From positions 62,001 to 126,000 of the forward strand of contig NZ_JABFDF010000005.1 in NCBI RefSeq assembly GCF_013403985.1: a DNA stretch of 64,000 nucleotides. Direction: 5' to 3'. The translations under genes were made by a program, and so were the position numbers. Positions 17,836-26,907 of this stretch are shown piece after piece. The DNA is from Winogradskyella ludwigii. Its GTDB lineage: Bacteria > Bacteroidota > Bacteroidia > Flavobacteriales > Flavobacteriaceae. The first letter of the stretch is position 1. Every line of letters begins with the position of its first letter. The notes beneath the pieces are model-generated. The model made no database searches. It was not told the origin of the DNA and saw only the letters and a program-made list of their open reading frames with translations.

Positions 17836-20478
17836 TTAATCGGCATAATTTAATTCACCGTTTGCTTCTTGCTCCTTAAACTTCTTAACCAGTTCTAAGG
17901 CATCAGGAATGACATCACTACATAAAATAATAAGTGAGCCTTTTACAGCATTCTTTACCGCGTATTTAATGGCTTCTTTTTCAGATGGAATTATAGTGGT
18001 CTTTTTATTAGGATCTCTTTTCTTAATCCCATCATCGAGCATCTTAATTAGTTCTTGCTCTGTTTTCCCTCTTAAGCGTTTGTCTTGTCTAATAATAATT
18101 TCATCAAACATATCAGCAGCAATAGCTCCCATTTCGTTATTATCTTCTACGCGTCTATCTCCAATACCTGCAATGATACCTACTTTCACTGTCGCTTCAA
18201 GTTCATTGGTGAAATTTTGTAAAGCACGCATTCCTGCAGGATTATGTGCATAATCTAATAAGATAGAAAAGTTATTAAATTCAAACAGGTTTAAACGTCC
18301 TGGTGTTTGTGCTGCAGAAGGTATAAACGTTTCTAAGCCTGCTTTCATATCTTCAATACTAATGCCTTGTACATGTGCTCCTAAAACTGCGGCTAATACA
18401 TTCTGAATCATAAATTTTGCTTTTCCTCCATAGGTCAACGGAATGTTTTCTGCTTTCATTAAACGCATTTTCCACTCTCCTCTACAAATGGTGACAAAGC
18501 CATTTTCATAGACGGCTGTAATACCATTCATACGTTGCAAAGCCTTAACATGTGGATTGTTCTCATCCATAGAAAATAACGCTACATTACAATCTAAATT
18601 ACGTCGCATGTCATACACCAAGTCATCGTCTGCATTTAAAATAGCATAACCATCTGGCAACACGGTTTCTGGAATAACCCCTTTTACTTTTGCTAATTGC
18701 TCTATAGTATGAATACCTTTTAAACCTAAATGATCTGCGGCGACATTAGTAACAATAGCCACATCACATTTTTTAAAACCTAAACCTGCTCTTAATAAAC
18801 CACCTCTTGCACATTCTAAAACAGCAAAATTAACAGTCGGATCTTTAAGTACAAACTCGGCACTTGCAGGTCCTGTACAATCACCTGTCATTAGTAAACG
18901 GTTCTGTATATAAACACCATCACTCGTCGTATAACCCACGCGATAGCCATTCATTTTAGCAATATGTGCTAATAATCTAGACGTTGTTGTTTTACCATTC
19001 GTTCCTGTTATAGCCACGATTGGTATGCGTCCTGTTTCTCCTTTTGTTGGAAATAATTTATCGATAACCGGAGCTGCAACATTTCTTGGTAATCCTGAAG
19101 TTGGAGCTAAGTGCATTCTAAATCCTGGACCTGCATTAACTTCTAAAACAGCACCTCCTGTATCGGATAAGGGTTGAGAAATATCTGTAGTCATAATATC
19201 GATACCACAAATATCTAAATCTATAATTTTAGAAATACGCTCTGCCATACTTACATTTGCGGGATGGATAATATCTGTAATATCTTCTGCGGTTCCTCCG
19301 GTACTTAAATTGGCGGTATCTTTTAAAATTAAGCGTTCATCTTCTGGTAAAATAGAGTCTAATGTATAACCAGCATCTTTTATAATGGTCTGAGTTAATT
19401 CGTTTGTTGTAATTTTAGTGAGAACATTCTCATGTCCAAACCCACGACGTGGATCGCTGTTTACGGTATCAATCAACTCTTGAACTGTAGAGGTCCCATC
19501 TCCAATAACATGAGCAGGTGTTCTAATCGCTCCAGCAACCAACCTATTATTTATAACTAACAATCTATAATCTTCACCTACAATAAATTTTTCGACGATA
19601 ATAGCTCCACTTTTAGAACTTTCTTTAGCAAAATGAAAAGCAACTAAAGCATCTTCGTAATTTTGAATGTTGACAGTAATACCACGACCATGATTGCCAT
19701 CAATAGGTTTAATAACTAAAGGATAACCAACATAATCACAAGCCTCTTCCAAACTGCGTTCTCTTCTAATAATATCTCCACGAGGCACCTCAACTTCTGC
19801 TTGTTCTAATAAGTATTTAGTATCCTCTTTATCGCAAGCCAATTCTACACCAATACTACTTGTTTCACTGGTCACTGTAGCTTGAATTCGTTTCTGATTG
19901 GCTCCATAACCCAATTGACAAAGCGAATATTTATTAAGTCGAATCCAAGGAATGCCACGAGCTTCCGCTTCAGCAACAATAGAACCGGTACTTGGCCCTA
20001 AACGATCGGCTTCACGCAATTCTCTCATTTCCTGAATATCATCGGTCAAATCATAAGCTTCTCCTACAATTAAGGCCTCACATATTCTTACGGCAGCTTT
20101 GGCCGCAAAACGTCCAACAGACTCTTCCATATATGAAAACACGACGCTGTAAACCCCTTCTTCTCCATAACCACGCGTTCTTCCAAAACCAGTATCCATT
20201 CCGGCAAGCGTCTGAATCTCTAAAGCAATATGCTCTATAATATGACCCATCCAAGTCCCATCATCTACACGCATAAAAAAACCACCTTCGCAACCTTCAG
20301 AACAACGGTGAGAATACATACTTGGAAACATCGCTTTTAATCGCTCTGGAAATCCTTCGATTTTATTAGAAGGTAATTGTTCCATTTCTTCAAGATCAAG
20401 AACCATTACTATTAATTTATGTCGTCTTACAGACCAGTAATTAGGTCCTCTCATCGCATTAATTTCGCGTATTTTCAT
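17836..20478 (-). CDS. cphA: Cyanophycin synthetase
   Basis: An 880-residue enzyme that builds the multi-L-arginyl-poly-L-aspartate polymer with ATP. Three modules are visible: an N-terminal CphA-specific domain (about 1-160), an ATP-grasp domain (about 210-480, with PLVIKPIDGNHGRGITVN and EVNAGPGFRMHLAP) and a Mur-ligase-like domain with P-loop ITGTNGKTTT near residue 500. The length matches ordinary CphA1 (870-900). It is divergent from cphB, with only 97 bp between the starts, and an isoaspartyl peptidase gene follows cphB, giving the full make-and-recycle set. It could also act on related dipeptide polymers. Nothing suggests inactivation. Confidence 0.95.
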   Translation of the reverse strand: MKIREINAMRGPNYWSVRRHKLIVMVLDLEEMEQLPSNKIEGFPERLKAMFPSMYSHRCSEGCEGGFFMRVDDGTWMGHIIEHIALEIQTLAGMDTGFGRTRGYGEEGVYSVVFSYMEESVGRFAAKAAVRICEALIVGEAYDLTDDIQEMRELREADRLGPSTGSIVAEAEARGIPWIRLNKYSLCQLGYGANQKRIQATVTSETSSIGVELACDKEDTKYLLEQAEVEVPRGDIIRRERSLEEACDYVGYPLVIKPIDGNHGRGITVNIQNYEDALVAFHFAKESSKSGAIIVEKFIVGEDYRLLVINNRLVAGAIRTPAHVIGDGTSTVQELIDTVNSDPRRGFGHENVLTKITTNELTQTIIKDAGYTLDSILPEDERLILKDTANLSTGGTAEDITDIIHPANVSMAERISKIIDLDICGIDIMTTDISQPLSDTGGAVLEVNAGPGFRMHLAPTSGLPRNVAAPVIDKLFPTKGETGRIPIVAITGTNGKTTTSRLLAHIAKMNGYRVGYTTSDGVYIQNRLLMTGDCTGPASAEFVLKDPTVNFAVLECARGGLLRAGLGFKKCDVAIVTNVAADHLGLKGIHTIEQLAKVKGVIPETVLPDGYAILNADDDLVYDMRRNLDCNVALFSMDENNPHVKALQRMNGITAVYENGFVTICRGEWKMRLMKAENIPLTYGGKAKFMIQNVLAAVLGAHVQGISIEDMKAGLETFIPSAAQTPGRLNLFEFNNFSILLDYAHNPAGMRALQNFTNELEATVKVGIIAGIGDRRVEDNNEMGAIAADMFDEIIIRQDKRLRGKTEQELIKMLDDGIKKRDPNKKTTIIPSEKEAIKYAVKNAVKGSLIILCSDVIPDALELVKKFKEQEANGELNYAD

Positions 20479-20575
20479 GTTGGTTGGTTTGTTTTAGTTA
20501 TTGAAAGATTCTAAATATAGTATTTTTCACTAAAAAAAATGGCTTATTTTTGGCCAATATTTTTAGATACAAATT

Positions 20576-21439
20576 ATGCAGAAGATAAAGGGAACTTTAA
20601 TACCAATTGGAGGAAATGAGGATAAAGGTATTGAGGCAGACGAAATGTACACTTTAGAGTTTATAGACGATGGTATTTTATTCCATGTCGTTGAAGAAGC
20701 TGGAGGCATTGACGCTAAGATTGTTGTGATACCAACAGCATCTAGTATCCCTGTTGAAGTTGGTGAAAATTACCTAACGGCCTTTACAACATTAGGCTGT
20801 AAAAACGTTACCGTTTTAGACATTCGTTCTAAAGAAGACTCTGAAACTGAACATGCCATTGCTTTAATTAAAAATGCCGATTGTGTCATGTTTTCTGGTG
20901 GAGATCAATCTAAAATTACAGATAAAATTGGAGGCACTATAATCCATACTATTTTAGCGGAACGCTTTGTTAATGAAGCTGGTTTTGTAATTGCAGGTAC
21001 AAGTGCTGGTGCCATGGTTATGGCCAATGAAATGATTGCTGGCGGAAGCGCTTCTGAATCCTTTATAAAAGGAGCCGTGAATATGTATAAAGGTTTAGGG
21101 TTAATTCCCGAATTAATTATAGACACACACTTTATTAAAAGAGGTCGTTTTGGAAGACAATCTGAAGCGGTGGCTAAATTCCCGAACTTGATAGGATTTG
21201 GCTTAGCTGAAGATACTGGAATGATTATTAAAAACGGCAATGAATGTACGGTAATTGGCTCTGGAATGGTCATTGTTTTTGATGGCAGCACGCTAACCCA
21301 TAACAACGAAAAAATATTAGAAGAAGGCACACCAATGACAATGGCTAACCTTACAATTCATGTCCTTTCAAATGGTGATGAATACAATATTAAAACTCGA
21401 AAAGTGAAAGTATTGCCTATTGAAGCTCCTTTTATCTAA
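20576..21439 (+). CDS. cphB: Cyanophycinase (peptidase S51)
   Basis: A 287-residue hydrolase that releases beta-Asp-Arg dipeptides from cyanophycin. The serine nucleophile is Ser143 in GTSAGAMVM, and the preceding VMFSGGDQSKI loop is typical of cyanophycinases. The IDTHFIKRGRFGRQ segment carries the His/Arg region used for substrate binding. There is no signal peptide, so it is an intracellular enzyme and not the exported scavenging type. A TATTTTTG box at 20545-20552 may be its promoter. It is divergent from cphA. Confidence 0.93.
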   Translation: MQKIKGTLIPIGGNEDKGIEADEMYTLEFIDDGILFHVVEEAGGIDAKIVVIPTASSIPVEVGENYLTAFTTLGCKNVTVLDIRSKEDSETEHAIALIKNADCVMFSGGDQSKITDKIGGTIIHTILAERFVNEAGFVIAGTSAGAMVMANEMIAGGSASESFIKGAVNMYKGLGLIPELIIDTHFIKRGRFGRQSEAVAKFPNLIGFGLAEDTGMIIKNGNECTVIGSGMVIVFDGSTLTHNNEKILEEGTPMTMANLTIHVLSNGDEYNIKTRKVKVLPIEAPFI

Positions 21440-21504
21440 TACTAGAATCCCTGTGAAAAAAGGGATCTCATAAAGCGATCTTGTAATGTTAAATGAATCC
21501 TCAT

Positions 21505-21585
21505 AACCGCGTTAGCGATTGCAGTGGCATCCTTTTGCTTTTCGCAAAAGATATAACGGAAAGCGCGACCTTTAGGTAACGCCCA
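21505..21585. repeat. Intergenic repeat, copy 1 (GGGCGTTACC family)
   Basis: This stretch is richer in G+C than its surroundings. It carries GGGCGTTACC at one end (minus strand, about 21585-21576), CTAACGC at the other, and a hairpin in the middle (7-bp stem, 21532-21538 with 21544-21550). The same ends bracket another hairpin at 39272-39371, in the opposite orientation. Confidence 0.7.
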
Positions 21586-21636
21586 AAATAAAAAACAAAA
21601 CAATGCTTAGATCCTTTTTTTTAAAGGGATTTATTG

Positions 21637-22587
21637 TTATTTATAAATAGAAACATCTTCAGTTCCCATAGACGATTTACTGGCACGATACATCCCTTCG
21701 GTATTAAAAGGCATGGCAATATTTCCATCGGCATCTACAGCAATAAGACCACCATCTCCACCAATGTCTAAGATACGTTTATGGATCACCTCATCGGCAG
21801 CATCTTTTAGCGATAAGCCTTTGTACTCCATTAAACAAGAGACATCGTAAGCCACAACACCACGAATAAAAAACTCACCGCTTCCTGTACAACTTACAGC
21901 ACAGGTTTTATTATTGGCATAATTACCAGCACCAATCATCGGACTATCTCCAACACGTCCCCATTTTTTGTTGGTCATACCTCCTGTTGAGGTTGCTGCT
22001 GCAATGTTGCCTTCTTGGTCACAAGCCACAGCACCGACAGTTCCAAATTTTGAATCTTTCTTTTTTGAGTCACTAACCTTTGCCGAAGCATGATCTAGCT
22101 GAAAATTATCACTATCCTTTATCTCTTGCCACTGCTTATAGCGCAATGCATCATAAAAATAGTCAGGTTGCTCCAGTTGGTAATTTTGTTCTTTCGCAAA
22201 TTTCATAGCTCCATCACCTGCTAAAAAAACGTGGTAACTATTTTCCATCACATCACGTGCTAAGGACACCGGATTTTTAATTCCTGTGATTAAAGACACA
22301 GCTCCGGCTTCCAAATGTTTCCCTTCCATGATGGAGGCATCCATTTCATGTGTTCCTTCTGCTGTAAACACAGCACCTTTTCCGGCATTAAACAAAGGAG
22401 AGTCTTCTAACACTTTTACCGATGCTTCTACCGCATCTAAGGCTGTTCCTCCATTTTCAAGCAAATAATATCCTGCATCAAGCGCATCTTTTAAGGCGTC
22501 TCTATATTGTGCTTCTAATTCTGGCGTCATCATCCCTTTTACTAAAGTTCCGGCTCCTCCGTGTATGGCTATTGAAAATGTTTTCAT
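21637..22587 (-). CDS. Isoaspartyl peptidase / L-asparaginase (Ntn hydrolase)
   Basis: A 316-residue plant-type asparaginase precursor. The autocleavage nucleophile is Thr183 in FGTVGAV. GRVGDSPMIGAG and TGSGEFFIR form the substrate site. The N-terminus (SIAIHGGAGTL) is standard for the IaaA family. There is no signal peptide. These enzymes split beta-aspartyl dipeptides, including the beta-Asp-Arg made by cyanophycinase. Its position directly downstream of, and convergent with, cphB makes a role in cyanophycin breakdown very likely (inference from context). Confidence 0.92.
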   Translation of the reverse strand: MKTFSIAIHGGAGTLVKGMMTPELEAQYRDALKDALDAGYYLLENGGTALDAVEASVKVLEDSPLFNAGKGAVFTAEGTHEMDASIMEGKHLEAGAVSLITGIKNPVSLARDVMENSYHVFLAGDGAMKFAKEQNYQLEQPDYFYDALRYKQWQEIKDSDNFQLDHASAKVSDSKKKDSKFGTVGAVACDQEGNIAAATSTGGMTNKKWGRVGDSPMIGAGNYANNKTCAVSCTGSGEFFIRGVVAYDVSCLMEYKGLSLKDAADEVIHKRILDIGGDGGLIAVDADGNIAMPFNTEGMYRASKSSMGTEDVSIYK

Positions 22588-22710
22588 GTGTGAAATTTTA
22601 AAACGGAAAATTACAAATTGCTTTTCAAATAAACCCTTAACTTTTTGTAGTTTTGAAACTATTGTCTGTTCGAGCTGAGTCGAGCATTATTTTCATTTAT
22701 ATAATTCACT

Positions 22711-25563
22711 ATGTCTGACAAAAAACGCCTATTTCTAGTTGATGCCTTCGCTTTAATTTTTCGTGGCTATTACGCTTTTATAAAAAATCCAAGAATCAAT
22801 TCCAAAGGAGAAGACACCTCAGCTATTATGGGTTTTATGAACTCGCTTTTAGATGTCATTAAACGCGAACGACCAGATCATTTAGCCGTTTGTTTTGATA
22901 AAGGAGGAAGTGCAGATCGTGTAGAAATGTTCGAGGCCTACAAAGCCAATAGAGACGAAACACCTGAAGGCATAAAAACAGCCATTCCGTATATCTACGA
23001 GATCTTAAAAGCCATGCATATTCCCATTATGGTGAAAGAAGGTTTTGAAGCTGATGATGTGATTGGAACACTAGCTAAAAAAGCAGAAAAAGAAGGTTAC
23101 CAAACGTTTATGGTGACACCAGATAAGGATTTTGCACAGTTAGTAAGCGAAAACATCTTTATGTACAGACCAATGTTTGGAGGTGGCTATGAAACTTGGG
23201 GAATCCCAGAAGTACAAAAGAAATTTGAGGTCACCGATCCATTACAAGTTATTGACTTTTTAGGGATGATGGGCGATGCTTCTGATAATATTCCTGGATT
23301 ACCTGGTGTTGGTGAAAAAACAGCTAAGAAATTTTTAGCGGCTTATGGCAGTATGGAAAACCTTTTTGCCAATTCACATGAGCTTAAAGGTAAAATGAAA
23401 GAAAAAATTGAAGCCAACCAAGAACTCGGTTTATTATCCAAACAATTGGCCACCATTATGCTCGATGTACCTGTGGAGTTCAATGAAAAAGATTTTGAGA
23501 TGTCTGAACCTGATATTCCAAAAGTGACTGAAATTTTTCAAAACTTAGAGTTTAGACGTTTAATTGATAATTTTAATAAAACCTTTTCTGCTGAAGCTAT
23601 GCAGGCTGCTGGAACCACAACTCCAACGTCAGACAAAAAGGAAGCGCCTAAAACGACACCTACAGAAGAAAAATCTGCAGGCGAAGGTCAATTCTCTTTA
23701 TTCGGAGGTGGCGAACCATCAGCAACAGAAACTATTTCAGAAAATGCTAGAAAAACCTCAGCAACCTATTCGCATTTTTACCAAAGTGTAGCATCTGGTA
23801 TGGCAACCAAATTGTTTGTCAAAAATCTAATGAATCAAACCTCGGTGTGTTTTGATACGGAAACCACAGGCTTAAATCCTCTGACAGCAGAATTAGTGGG
23901 CATCGCCTTTTCATGGGAAGTAGGCAAAGGCTTTTACGTACCATTCCCAGAAGATAAAACGGAAGCGCAAGCCTTAATAGAGATTTTAAGACCGTTTTTC
24001 GAGAATGAAAACATTCAAAAAATTGGTCAGAATTTAAAATACGATATCAAAGTTTTAGCCAAATATAATGTTGAGGTAAAAGGCAAACTGTTCGATACCA
24101 TGTTAGCGCATTATTTGATAAATCCAGATATGCGACATAATATGAATGTCCTTGCAGAAACCTATCTGAACTACACACCTATTTCTATTACCGAATTGAT
24201 TGGCAAAAAAGGAAAGAATCAGTTAACCATGCGCGATGTGCCTTTAGAGAAACAAACGGAATATGCGGTTGAAGATTCAGATATTACCTTACAACTTAAA
24301 GAACATTTTGAAAAAGAATTAGGCGAAGCTAATACTCAAAAATTATTCGATGATATCGAGATTCCGCTGCTGCGTGTGTTAGCGGCCATGGAATTAGAAG
24401 GTATTAATTTAGATACCGAATTTCTAAATTCGTTATCAGACCAACTGAATAGCGACATACTAAATCTTGAACAAGAAATTTATGCCGCTGCAGGCGAGGA
24501 ATTTAATATAGCCTCACCAAAACAATTAGGAATCGTGCTTTTTGAAAACATGAAGCTCGTTGATAAGCCTAAAAAAACCAAAACGGGTCAATATTCTACA
24601 GCAGAAGATGTATTGAGTTATTTAGCGAAAGAACATACTATTATTCAAAATGTTTTGGATTACAGAGGACTAGCAAAATTAAAGAGCACCTATGTAGATG
24701 CCTTACCATTACAAGTAGAACCGTCTACAGGCAGAGTACATACAGATTATATGCAAACCGTTGCAGCTACAGGTCGTTTAAGTAGTAATAATCCTAATTT
24801 ACAGAATATCCCAATCCGTACCGAACGTGGTCGTCAAGTGCGTAAAGCCTTTGTACCAAGAAACGAAGACTACACCTTACTAGCTGCCGATTATTCGCAA
24901 ATAGAATTACGAATTATTGCCGCATTAAGTGAAGAAGAAACCATGATTGAAGCCTTTAAAAATGGTGAAGATATTCATGCGTCAACCGCATCCAAAGTAT
25001 TTGGTGTGCCATTAGAAGAAGTCACCAGAGAACAACGTAGCAATGCCAAAACCGTGAATTTCGGAATCATCTATGGTGTGTCTGCCTTTGGCTTAAGTAA
25101 TCAAACCGATTTATCTCGTGGTGAAGCCAAAGAACTCATTGACACCTATTACGAAACCTATCCAAAATTAAAAGCCTACATGAGTAAGCAAGTCGATTTT
25201 GCAAGAGATCATGGCTATGTCTCTACCGTTTTGGGGCGTCGTCGTTATTTAAAAGACATCAACTCGCGTAACGCTGTGGTGAGAGGTGCCGCAGAACGAA
25301 ACGCCGTTAACGCACCAATACAAGGAAGCGCTGCCGATATCATTAAAATTGCGATGATTAATATTTTCAACAAGCTAGAAGCTGGACACTATAAGTCGAA
25401 GATGCTCTTACAAGTACATGATGAATTGGTCTTTGACATCTACAAACCAGAACTCGAAGAACTTACCACATTGATTAAAACAGAAATGGAAGGTGCTTTT
25501 AAATTGGATGTGCCGCTTGATGTTGAGGTGGATACTGGGTTGAATTGGTTGGAGGCGCATTAG
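22711..25563 (+). CDS. polA: DNA polymerase I
   Basis: A 950-residue repair and replication polymerase with three modules. The 5'-3' exonuclease occupies about residues 1-290 (GEDTSAIMGF, DKDFAQLV, GVGEKTAKK). A low-complexity linker (about 300-350) leads to a 3'-5' exonuclease domain (about 355-560) whose VCFDTETTGL keeps the metal-binding Asp and Glu, so proofreading should be active. The polymerase domain has DYSQIELRI, the QGSAADIIK helix and VHDELVFD. It forms the left border of the accessory island. A TAGTTTTG box at 22648-22655 may serve as its promoter. Confidence 0.98.
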   Translation: MSDKKRLFLVDAFALIFRGYYAFIKNPRINSKGEDTSAIMGFMNSLLDVIKRERPDHLAVCFDKGGSADRVEMFEAYKANRDETPEGIKTAIPYIYEILKAMHIPIMVKEGFEADDVIGTLAKKAEKEGYQTFMVTPDKDFAQLVSENIFMYRPMFGGGYETWGIPEVQKKFEVTDPLQVIDFLGMMGDASDNIPGLPGVGEKTAKKFLAAYGSMENLFANSHELKGKMKEKIEANQELGLLSKQLATIMLDVPVEFNEKDFEMSEPDIPKVTEIFQNLEFRRLIDNFNKTFSAEAMQAAGTTTPTSDKKEAPKTTPTEEKSAGEGQFSLFGGGEPSATETISENARKTSATYSHFYQSVASGMATKLFVKNLMNQTSVCFDTETTGLNPLTAELVGIAFSWEVGKGFYVPFPEDKTEAQALIEILRPFFENENIQKIGQNLKYDIKVLAKYNVEVKGKLFDTMLAHYLINPDMRHNMNVLAETYLNYTPISITELIGKKGKNQLTMRDVPLEKQTEYAVEDSDITLQLKEHFEKELGEANTQKLFDDIEIPLLRVLAAMELEGINLDTEFLNSLSDQLNSDILNLEQEIYAAAGEEFNIASPKQLGIVLFENMKLVDKPKKTKTGQYSTAEDVLSYLAKEHTIIQNVLDYRGLAKLKSTYVDALPLQVEPSTGRVHTDYMQTVAATGRLSSNNPNLQNIPIRTERGRQVRKAFVPRNEDYTLLAADYSQIELRIIAALSEEETMIEAFKNGEDIHASTASKVFGVPLEEVTREQRSNAKTVNFGIIYGVSAFGLSNQTDLSRGEAKELIDTYYETYPKLKAYMSKQVDFARDHGYVSTVLGRRRYLKDINSRNAVVRGAAERNAVNAPIQGSAADIIKIAMINIFNKLEAGHYKSKMLLQVHDELVFDIYKPELEELTTLIKTEMEGAFKLDVPLDVEVDTGLNWLEAH

Positions 25564-25644
25564 GATGAAAAGGCACACAATAGACTCTACTTAATAGTAT
25601 ATTGTTCTAAATTTTAAATATAAAGACTAAATTTATAGGTGATA

Positions 25645-26907
25645 TTAATTTAAAATAACATCTGCAATAGCAATAGCTATCTTTTCAGCCATTACAGGAG
25701 GTACAGCATTGCCAATCATCTTATAATTATACCCCATACTCTCCGTAAATTTAAAATCATCAGGAAAAGATTGGATAAGTGCAGCCTCTTTAACTGTTAT
25801 ACTTCTTGCTTGGTTAGCATCAGGATGAATAAACATTAATCCATCTTTGTATAAATGGGCTACTATGGTCTGTGCAGGCTTATCCCAGTCCAAGTTTCTA
25901 TATTTGGCATGTTTGGAATTTTTACTAACTAAATTATTGTAAAACTCAATACGGTCAACCATTGGTTTTTTATTCATATTATTAGAAACCCATTCTCTAA
26001 AAACTTTTATATCTCGTGTATTGTGAAATCTTGGCTTATGATTTTCTTCAATAAATTCATCTTTTTCAACAGGAACGTAAGAAGATTTCCTCCCATTTAT
26101 TACTATAATTTCATTAGAAGGTTTAAACTTTGAAAGATGTCCAATAGCATCTCTTAATGTTATAGGTGTATTTACTTTTTGTTTATTTATCTCAGAGTAA
26201 ATTAAATCTAAATTAAGATTGTCTGAAACAGAGTCTCTTCGTACTCCTACTATAATAACTCTATTACGCTTTTGTGGAACTCCAAAATCATTAGCCGATA
26301 AAACAACATCCTTAAGGGTTTCAGGTTTTTTAATATCGTATCCATGCTCGTCAAAATACTCAAAAATTCTTTCTGTTACTTTTTTATCACCTGGACATGC
26401 GCTTAATATTCCCGGCACGTTTTCAAATACAAAAACTGAAGGTTGAAATTCTTCAACAATTTTAGTAAAACTTTCAAATAGATAATTACGATAATCTTCT
26501 TTCATTGAGTTTTTATCTTGTGCCCTACCAGCTACAGAATATGCTTGACATGGAGGCCCTCCAATAACTAAATCTACTTTTTTCCCTTTTACAATACCTT
26601 TCAACCCTTCGTTGATTACATCTTTATGATTAGTAGCTCCATAATCCTGGATGGTATCTTCTTTCCAATTCCCATTGATGAGTTCATCTGTTTTTTGAAT
26701 ATCAAAATGAATAACGTTTTTAAAAGCTTGTTCATTTGAATGATTCCACTTTTGTTCTAGCCTGTTTCTCAATGTTCTTACCATAGGAATTTCCCATTCA
26801 ACATGAGCTAAAGCATCATACTTTTTTGACATGATAAATCCTTCTGATAAACCTCCACAGCCAGCGAACAAGTCAATAAATGTTAATTTTCTATTTTTCA
26901 TTTTCAA
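25645..26907 (-). CDS. DNA (cytosine-5) methyltransferase, second of a tandem pair
   Basis: A 420-residue C5 methyltransferase. Motif I is DLFAGCGGLSEGF (residues 12-24). Motif IV is GGPPCQAYS with catalytic Cys120. Motif VI is FENVPG, motif VIII PQKRNRV, motif IX RSITVKEAALIQSFP, and motif X GNAVPP. All ten core elements look intact. The variable target-recognition region lies at about residues 260-350. Its first 17 bp overlap the upstream methyltransferase gene, so the two are translationally coupled. It is the last gene of the leftward defence locus and converges on polA. The recognition sequence cannot be inferred. Confidence 0.95.
   Translation of the reverse strand: MKMKNRKLTFIDLFAGCGGLSEGFIMSKKYDALAHVEWEIPMVRTLRNRLEQKWNHSNEQAFKNVIHFDIQKTDELINGNWKEDTIQDYGATNHKDVINEGLKGIVKGKKVDLVIGGPPCQAYSVAGRAQDKNSMKEDYRNYLFESFTKIVEEFQPSVFVFENVPGILSACPGDKKVTERIFEYFDEHGYDIKKPETLKDVVLSANDFGVPQKRNRVIIVGVRRDSVSDNLNLDLIYSEINKQKVNTPITLRDAIGHLSKFKPSNEIIVINGRKSSYVPVEKDEFIEENHKPRFHNTRDIKVFREWVSNNMNKKPMVDRIEFYNNLVSKNSKHAKYRNLDWDKPAQTIVAHLYKDGLMFIHPDANQARSITVKEAALIQSFPDDFKFTESMGYNYKMIGNAVPPVMAEKIAIAIADVILN

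Noticed and set aside
22660..22690. GAGCTGAGTCGAGC-like stretch before polA
   Set aside because: It resembles fragments of common flavobacterial intergenic repeats, but one short copy does not support a repeat or regulatory call.
25564..25644. Possible terminator between polA and the methyltransferase
   Set aside because: No stem with loop and T-run was found in this 81-bp gap.
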